The notes beneath the pieces were generated by a model. The model was not told the origin of the DNA. It saw only the letters and a list, made by a program, of their open reading frames with translations, and made no database searches. A DNA stretch of 64,000 nt, from contig NZ_RXYK01000003.1 of assembly GCF_003968655.1 (NCBI RefSeq), positions 124,001 to 188,000 on the forward strand. The letters are read 5' to 3'. A program made the position numbers and the translations under genes. This DNA is from Chlorobium phaeovibrioides (lineage in GTDB: Bacteria; Bacteroidota; Chlorobiia; Chlorobiales; Chlorobiaceae). Of the stretch, positions 59,497-64,000 are shown one piece after another (position 1 is the first letter of the stretch; each line of letters starts with the position of its first letter).

Positions 59497-61204
59497 GCTC
59501 ATGAGGCTGACCGGAATAGGCTGCATCATGGTGGTTTTTCTGCTTTCGGCCTGCGCGGGTACCGGACTGCAGCGTAAGAACCCGGTTCTCTCTCCGGGAA
59601 GTGAGGATTCACTCGGGCAGGCATCGGAGAGAGCGTTTGCGGCAGCTCTTTTCCTTTCTGCTGAAGGGGATTACAGCGGAGCCCTTCAGGGATACCGGAA
59701 ACTGCTTGAAAAGCAGCCCGGGAGTGCAGCTATCTGGTTTTCCGCTGCACGGGCCTTTCATGCACTTGGCTCACTGGACTCAGCCAGAGTATATAGCGAG
59801 AAGAGCGTTGAGCTGAACTCCCGGAATCGCTACTATCTCGGTCTGCTTGCCACCATTGCCCATCAAGAGGAGGATTACCTCCGGGCCATAGCGGTGCATC
59901 GAGAGTTGAGCAATCTTGAGCGCGGGAATACGGAACTGCTTGGCTATCTGGCAATGGAGTATCTTGCCGCACAGCAACCTGCTGAGGCGCTGAAGGTGTT
60001 CGAAGAGATTCTTGCTCTCGATCCCCGCAATGAGATGGCGCGTTTCCATTCGCTTCTGCTTGAAATCAGGATGGAACGCTATCCGGAGGCTATTGCATCA
60101 CTCAGGAAGATGATGGGAGAGGATGGAGGCAGTGACAGGCTCCGCCTTACACTGGGTGAACTGTATCTCCGCACCGGTGACTACCAGAAGGCTGCCGTAA
60201 CTTTCAGGGATGCAGTTGCCCGTTCACCGGGATTTGTTCCGGGATGGCTGGCTCTCCTTGATGTTTCGGTCCGCAGCGGAGAGCAGACCGTATTTCTTTC
60301 CGATCTCAGCCGCTACTATGATACGAGTCTCCAGGGACTGGAAAAACAGTTGGAGCTTGCACGCTACTATCTTGCAAAGGCGGCCAATGATCCGCTTTAC
60401 CTTGAGCCTTCGGCAGCAATGCTTGATGCCCTTTCTCGCCGTCATCCTGAAAGCCCCGACCCCTTGGCACTGTCGGGATTTTCAAAACTTTCAAGGGGGG
60501 CGGCTCTGGGAGCGGCTGAGGATTTCAGGCGGGCAGTCGCTATCAAGCCGGAAAAGGCGGAGTTTCGCGAGTACCTTGTTGGAGCCCTGCTTGCAGGGAA
60601 ACAGTATGAGGATGCGCTGCGGGAGGTTCGTCTGGCGCGTCGTCGTCTTTCCAGGAGTACGCTCCGTTTCAGTGTCCTTGAGGGGTTCGTTCTTTTTCAG
60701 GCCGACCGTCCTCTCGATGCAGCCCAACTGCTCCGGCGTGCACTGCTGAAGCCGGCCATCAGGGAGAAGGAACACAGAGCACTTCGCCTCAAGGCGCTCG
60801 GTACGCTTGCTTTTTGTTATGATCAGCTGGAAAGACCCCGAAAGAGCATTCCCCTCTATCAGATGATGCTGAAGCTTGATCCTTCAAATGCACTTGTGAT
60901 GAATAATCTTGCCTATACCCTTGCTTCTTTGCAGGAGGATCTGGCGAGGGCCCGTGAGCTTGCTGAAACGGCGGTGGCAGGCGAACCGGAAAGCGGTGTC
61001 TATCTTGATACTCTCGGGTGGATTCTCTATCTGCAGGGAGAGTACCTGTCTGCTCTCACTGTCCTTGAAAAGGCTGCGACTCTTGAGCCTGGTGAGGCGG
61101 AGATTTTCAGCCATCTCGGCGCTCTCTATCTGAAGCTTGATAATCCTGAAAAAGCCGGAGAAATGCAGAGGAAAGCGCAGATGCTGATGGAACAGACCCC
61201 CTGA
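59474..61204 (+). CDS. TPR-repeat lipoprotein
   Basis: 576 residues from the ATG at 59474, with GGAGG 8 bases ahead. Signal peptide with lipobox LLSAC near residue 28 (MVVFLLSACAG), so it is a lipoprotein on the periplasmic side. The rest is TPR arrays: for example SGALQGYRKLLEKQPGSAAIWFSAARAFHALGSLDSARVYSEKSVEL; QPAEALKVFEEILALDPRNEMARF; GDYQKAAVTFRDAVARSPGFVPGWLALL; and LSALTVLEKAATLEPGEAEIFSHLGALYLKLDNPEKA. About twelve or more repeats. Such proteins are scaffolds in outer membrane assembly or exopolysaccharide export; no specific partner is seen. Ends in a strong terminator before nifJ. Confidence 0.88.
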   Translation: MQTGISLRLMRLTGIGCIMVVFLLSACAGTGLQRKNPVLSPGSEDSLGQASERAFAAALFLSAEGDYSGALQGYRKLLEKQPGSAAIWFSAARAFHALGSLDSARVYSEKSVELNSRNRYYLGLLATIAHQEEDYLRAIAVHRELSNLERGNTELLGYLAMEYLAAQQPAEALKVFEEILALDPRNEMARFHSLLLEIRMERYPEAIASLRKMMGEDGGSDRLRLTLGELYLRTGDYQKAAVTFRDAVARSPGFVPGWLALLDVSVRSGEQTVFLSDLSRYYDTSLQGLEKQLELARYYLAKAANDPLYLEPSAAMLDALSRRHPESPDPLALSGFSKLSRGAALGAAEDFRRAVAIKPEKAEFREYLVGALLAGKQYEDALREVRLARRRLSRSTLRFSVLEGFVLFQADRPLDAAQLLRRALLKPAIREKEHRALRLKALGTLAFCYDQLERPRKSIPLYQMMLKLDPSNALVMNNLAYTLASLQEDLARARELAETAVAGEPESGVYLDTLGWILYLQGEYLSALTVLEKAATLEPGEAEIFSHLGALYLKLDNPEKAGEMQRKAQMLMEQTP

Positions 61205-61221
61205 GAGAAAGGTGGGAGGGA

Positions 61222-61259
61222 AAAAGAAAAACGGCAGAAATACCTGCCGTTTTTCTTTT
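61222..61259. terminator. Bidirectional terminator between the TPR lipoprotein gene and nifJ
   Basis: A perfect 16-pair stem (61222-61237 with 61244-61259): CGGCAG/CTGCCG core flanked by AAAAGAAAAA and TTTTTCTTTT, loop of 6 bases. Serves both converging genes. Confidence 0.93.
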
Positions 61260-61279
61260 CCTTATGAACGAAGCTCTTC

Positions 61280-64000
61280 TCAGCTGAAGGTTCTTGCTGC
61301 CAGATACTCGTAATGGGACCAGCGTGCGTCAACCGCTTTCTGGATTTCCGCAAAGTACTGTTCGGCAACCTCCGGATGGCTTTTCTTGAGCATGCGGAAG
61401 CGGTTCTCCATATTCAGGAAGTCCGCTACCGGGATTTTCGGCTTTTTGGAATCAAGCTGCAAGGGGTTTTTCCCTTCTTTCAGGCGATCAGGGTTATACC
61501 TGTACAGGAGCCAGTGGCCGGAATCAACTGCAGCTTTCTGGTTGGCGAGCCCATGTTCCATTGTGATGCCGTGAGCAATGCAGTGCGAGTAGGCAATGAT
61601 GATGGAGGGGCCGTCGTAGGCCTCTGCTTCAAGGAATGCCTTGAGTGTCTGTTCATCTCGTGCACCGAGAGCAACCGAGGCAACATAGGCGTTGCCGTAG
61701 GTCATTGAAATCAGCCCAAGATCCTTCTTGTTTATCGGTCGTCCGGCAGCTGCGAATTTCGCAATTGCAGCTTTCGGCGTAGCCTTCGATGCCTGTCCTC
61801 CGGTATTTGAGTATACCTCTGTATCCAGAATCAGCAGATTGACATTCTTGTCGCCTGCGGTAACATGGTCAACACCACCGTAACCGATGTCGTAAGCCCA
61901 GCCGTCTCCGCCAACGCCCCAGACACTTTTTTTGACCAGCATATCTGCTACGGAGAGGAGGTTTTTTGCATCAGCCGAATCAACTGCGGCAAGTTTCTCC
62001 TTCAGGTTTGCCACCCGTTTGCGCTGTTCGAAAATTTCAGGTTCTGTCGTTTGCACGGCGCCGAGAATCTCGCCGACAAGCGTATCGCCGACTGTGGAGG
62101 AAAGGCGCTGAAGCAGTTCCTGTGCATACTCCTGCTGTTTGTCGATAGAGACGCGGAATCCGAGCGCGAACTCTGCAGTGTCTTCAAAGAGCGAGTTTGA
62201 CCATGTTGGTCCGAGCCCCTGCGCGTTGCAGGTGTAAGGGGTTGTCGGAAGGTTGCCTCCGTAAATTGATGAGCATCCGGTGGCGTTTCCAATGACGAGG
62301 CGGTCTCCGAAGAGCTGCGTCATCAGTTTGACATAGGGTGTTTCACCGCAGCCCGAGCAGGCTCCTGAGAACTCAAAGAGAGGTTCCTGCAGCTGCTGCT
62401 CCTTGATGAGGCGGGTATTGATTTTCGTCCGGTCAAATTCGGGAATGTTCAGGTAGAAGTTCCAGTTGTCGACCTCTGTCTCACGGAGCGGCTCCTGCGG
62501 CTGCATGACAAGTGCCTTGCGTTCCGGGTCTGCCTTATCTCTGGCCGGGCAGATGTTTGCGCAGATTCTGCAGCCGGTGCAGTCTTCCGGTGCAACCTGG
62601 ATGGTGTACTTCATTCCCGCCCAGCTGGTCCCTTTCGCCTCTATGGACTTGAAGGTGCGGGGGGCATTTTCAAGAAATTTAGGATCGTATACCTTTGCAC
62701 GGATTGCCGCATGGGGGCATGCCATTGCGCATTTGCCGCATTCGATGCAGAGATCCGATTCCCAGACGGGAATTTCAGATGCAAGATTCCGCTTTTCGAA
62801 TTTTGCGGTTCCAACAGGGTAAACACCGTCTGCGGGGAGATTGCTGACAGGAATGTCGTCACCCTCTCCGGAAATGATGCGGGCGAGCACATTGCAGACA
62901 AACTCGGGTGCTTCACCGACAATCGGATCGCGCAGCTTTTTCGTGCTGTCGGCAACAGTGCCGATTGCAACTTCGTGCAGGTTTGCCAGTGTGTCGTCGA
63001 CGGCCTGGATATTCTGGCGGACAACCTCATCGCCTTTTTTGCCGTAGGTGGCTCTGATTGCGTCCTTGATTTTTTCAATGGCTTCCTGGCGGGGCAGTAC
63101 ACCCGATATGGCAAAGAAGCAGGCCTGCATGATGGTGTTGATGCGCTGTCCCATCCCGCTACCCTGTGCAACCTTGTAAGCGTCAATGGTATAGAGCTTC
63201 GCCTCTTTGCGGATCAGATGCTCCTGGACCAGACGGGGCAGGTTGTCCCAGATCTCTTCGGGCGCATAGTGCGAGTTGAGGAGCAGTGTGCCGCCTTTTT
63301 TCAGGTTCTTCACCAGATTGATCATCTCCAGGAAAATCCAGTGGTGGCAGCCGATGAACTGGGCCTCACTGACCAGGTAGGTCGAGTGGATCTCCTTTGG
63401 TCCGAACCGGAGGTGCGAGGTTGTGATGGAGCCGGCCTTTTTCGAGTCATAGACAAAGTAGCCCTGTGCATAGTTCGGGGTGTTTTCGCCGATGATCTTG
63501 ATGCTGTTCTTGTTGGCACCGACCGTACCGTCAGAGCCGAGGCCGTAGAAAAGGGCCCGGAACATCTCGTCGGGTTCGATGGAGAAGCCCCTGTCGAACT
63601 CAAGGCTCAGGTTGGTGACATCGTCGGTAATGCCGACGGTGAAATGGTTTTTCGGCGCAGCAGAAGCCATGTTGTCGAATACCGCTTTGACCATTGCCGG
63701 GGTGAACTCTTTTGATGAGAGTCCGTAACGGCCGCCGCTGAGGGCTGGCATGGTTTTGCGGTAGCCGCCCGCCACTCCTTCCATGAAGGCGTTGACGGTG
63801 TCGAGATAGAGCGGTTCACCGGCGCTTCCGGGTTCCTTGAGGCGGTCGAGCACAGAAACCGATTTGACGGTGGCGGGGAATGCGGCAAGAAAGCGTTTGA
63901 TATCGAAAGGACGATAGAGGCGGACATTGACAACGCCAACCTTTTCGCCGTTTTTGTTCAGGTATTCAACAGTTTCCCGGACGGTTTCAACGCCAGAGCC
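61280..64000 (-). CDS. nifJ: Pyruvate:ferredoxin (flavodoxin) oxidoreductase, C-terminal 906 residues (cut by the window edge)
   Basis: Single-chain TPP and Fe-S enzyme; in green sulfur bacteria it acts as pyruvate synthase, adding CO2 to acetyl-CoA with reduced ferredoxin. The frame is open to the last base of the window; 906 of about 1,180 residues are present. Visible: the core-domain end (VGVVNVRLYRPFD), the gamma-type domain, a two-[4Fe-4S] ferredoxin module (CIECGKCAMACPH and CTGCRICANICPARD), then CSGCGETPYVKLMTQLFGDR, GNATGCSSIYGGNLPTTPY and GGDGWAYDIGYGG with the TPP-binding GDGWAYDIG and NTEVYSNTGGQ-type LDTEVYSNTGGQASKATPKAA. The missing part is the N-terminal pyrimidine-binding domain. 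Confidence 0.97.
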   Translation of the reverse strand, partial: GSGVETVRETVEYLNKNGEKVGVVNVRLYRPFDIKRFLAAFPATVKSVSVLDRLKEPGSAGEPLYLDTVNAFMEGVAGGYRKTMPALSGGRYGLSSKEFTPAMVKAVFDNMASAAPKNHFTVGITDDVTNLSLEFDRGFSIEPDEMFRALFYGLGSDGTVGANKNSIKIIGENTPNYAQGYFVYDSKKAGSITTSHLRFGPKEIHSTYLVSEAQFIGCHHWIFLEMINLVKNLKKGGTLLLNSHYAPEEIWDNLPRLVQEHLIRKEAKLYTIDAYKVAQGSGMGQRINTIMQACFFAISGVLPRQEAIEKIKDAIRATYGKKGDEVVRQNIQAVDDTLANLHEVAIGTVADSTKKLRDPIVGEAPEFVCNVLARIISGEGDDIPVSNLPADGVYPVGTAKFEKRNLASEIPVWESDLCIECGKCAMACPHAAIRAKVYDPKFLENAPRTFKSIEAKGTSWAGMKYTIQVAPEDCTGCRICANICPARDKADPERKALVMQPQEPLRETEVDNWNFYLNIPEFDRTKINTRLIKEQQLQEPLFEFSGACSGCGETPYVKLMTQLFGDRLVIGNATGCSSIYGGNLPTTPYTCNAQGLGPTWSNSLFEDTAEFALGFRVSIDKQQEYAQELLQRLSSTVGDTLVGEILGAVQTTEPEIFEQRKRVANLKEKLAAVDSADAKNLLSVADMLVKKSVWGVGGDGWAYDIGYGGVDHVTAGDKNVNLLILDTEVYSNTGGQASKATPKAAIAKFAAAGRPINKKDLGLISMTYGNAYVASVALGARDEQTLKAFLEAEAYDGPSIIIAYSHCIAHGITMEHGLANQKAAVDSGHWLLYRYNPDRLKEGKNPLQLDSKKPKIPVADFLNMENRFRMLKKSHPEVAEQYFAEIQKAVDARWSHYEYLAARTFS

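Noticed and set aside
62711-63715. Open frame of 334 codons antisense to nifJ
   Set aside because: Shadow of the conserved PFOR frame; translation is Asp/Val/Cys biased and not protein-like.
1-64000. CRISPR arrays, insertion sequences, rRNA and tRNA genes
   Set aside because: No regularly spaced repeats, transposase frames or conserved tRNA/rRNA stretches were seen; intergenic gaps are mostly under 200 bases.

Overview
The window is a gene-dense, moderately GC-rich chromosomal segment from an anaerobic phototroph of the green sulfur bacteria (Chlorobiaceae, most likely a Chlorobium or Pelodictyon species). The deciding gene is pscC (50554-51195): three membrane helices followed by one CxxCH haem site, the architecture of the reaction-centre cytochrome c-551 found only in this group. 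Other genes fit the same lineage: an LpxC-FabZ fusion, a half-length CarB, an anaerobic-type hybrid-cluster protein, a pyruvate:ferredoxin oxidoreductase, TspO and a DUF2795 protein. No insertion sequence, prophage, CRISPR array, rRNA or tRNA gene was seen, and no gap between genes exceeds about 230 bases.

Layout. 1-4378 (minus strand): a methyltransferase, a haem-binding protein, an M50 membrane protease, folP and the 5' part of smc. 4493-7227: a divergent promoter region, then an Fe-S-type Rrf2 regulator, a small TPR protein and hcp, closed by a terminator. 7379-11908: a B12-binding radical SAM protein, recQ and a DUF218 protein. 11909-20104: an orphan NusG paralogue, uvrA, a lone nucleoside-type ABC permease, elbB, an isoprenylcysteine-methyltransferase-like protein, an isochorismatase-like hydrolase, lpxK and a DUF374 acyltransferase. 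20162-25072: purD, a JAMM peptidase, half-length carB, trpC and rpe. 25095-32051: an Omp85 protein, DUF2795, an M23 peptidase, polA and pheA. 32170-36408: yebC-ruvC, pgsA, lpxC/fabZ and an inositol monophosphatase. 36598-45751: tspO, acs, leuS, pnp, panC and rsmI. 45946-50353: oppF-sppA and comM. 50477-64000: pscC, queF, a lysine-methyltransferase-like protein with a DUF4905-like protein and xerC, raiA, hprK, a chain of peptide-transporter genes running into ruvB and a TPR lipoprotein, and the C-terminal three quarters of nifJ.

How the genes work together. NifJ (reductive carboxylation of acetyl-CoA) and Acs (acetate activation) together give acetate photoassimilation into the reductive TCA cycle, powered by the type I reaction centre that PscC serves. 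LpxC/FabZ, LpxK, the DUF374 acyltransferase and the Omp85 protein build the outer membrane. PolA, UvrA, RecQ, RuvB, RuvC, ComM, XerC and SMC form a large DNA maintenance set. The Rrf2-TPR-Hcp unit looks like a nitrosative-stress module.

Most of the window is core genome. The least explained parts are the Rrf2-TPR-Hcp operon with its operator-like repeat, the radical SAM protein with a C-terminal region I cannot assign, the orphan NusG paralogue with a possible attenuator leader, the orphan nucleoside-type permease, and HprK in a setting without visible PTS genes. I found no clear evidence of an entirely new multi-gene system.
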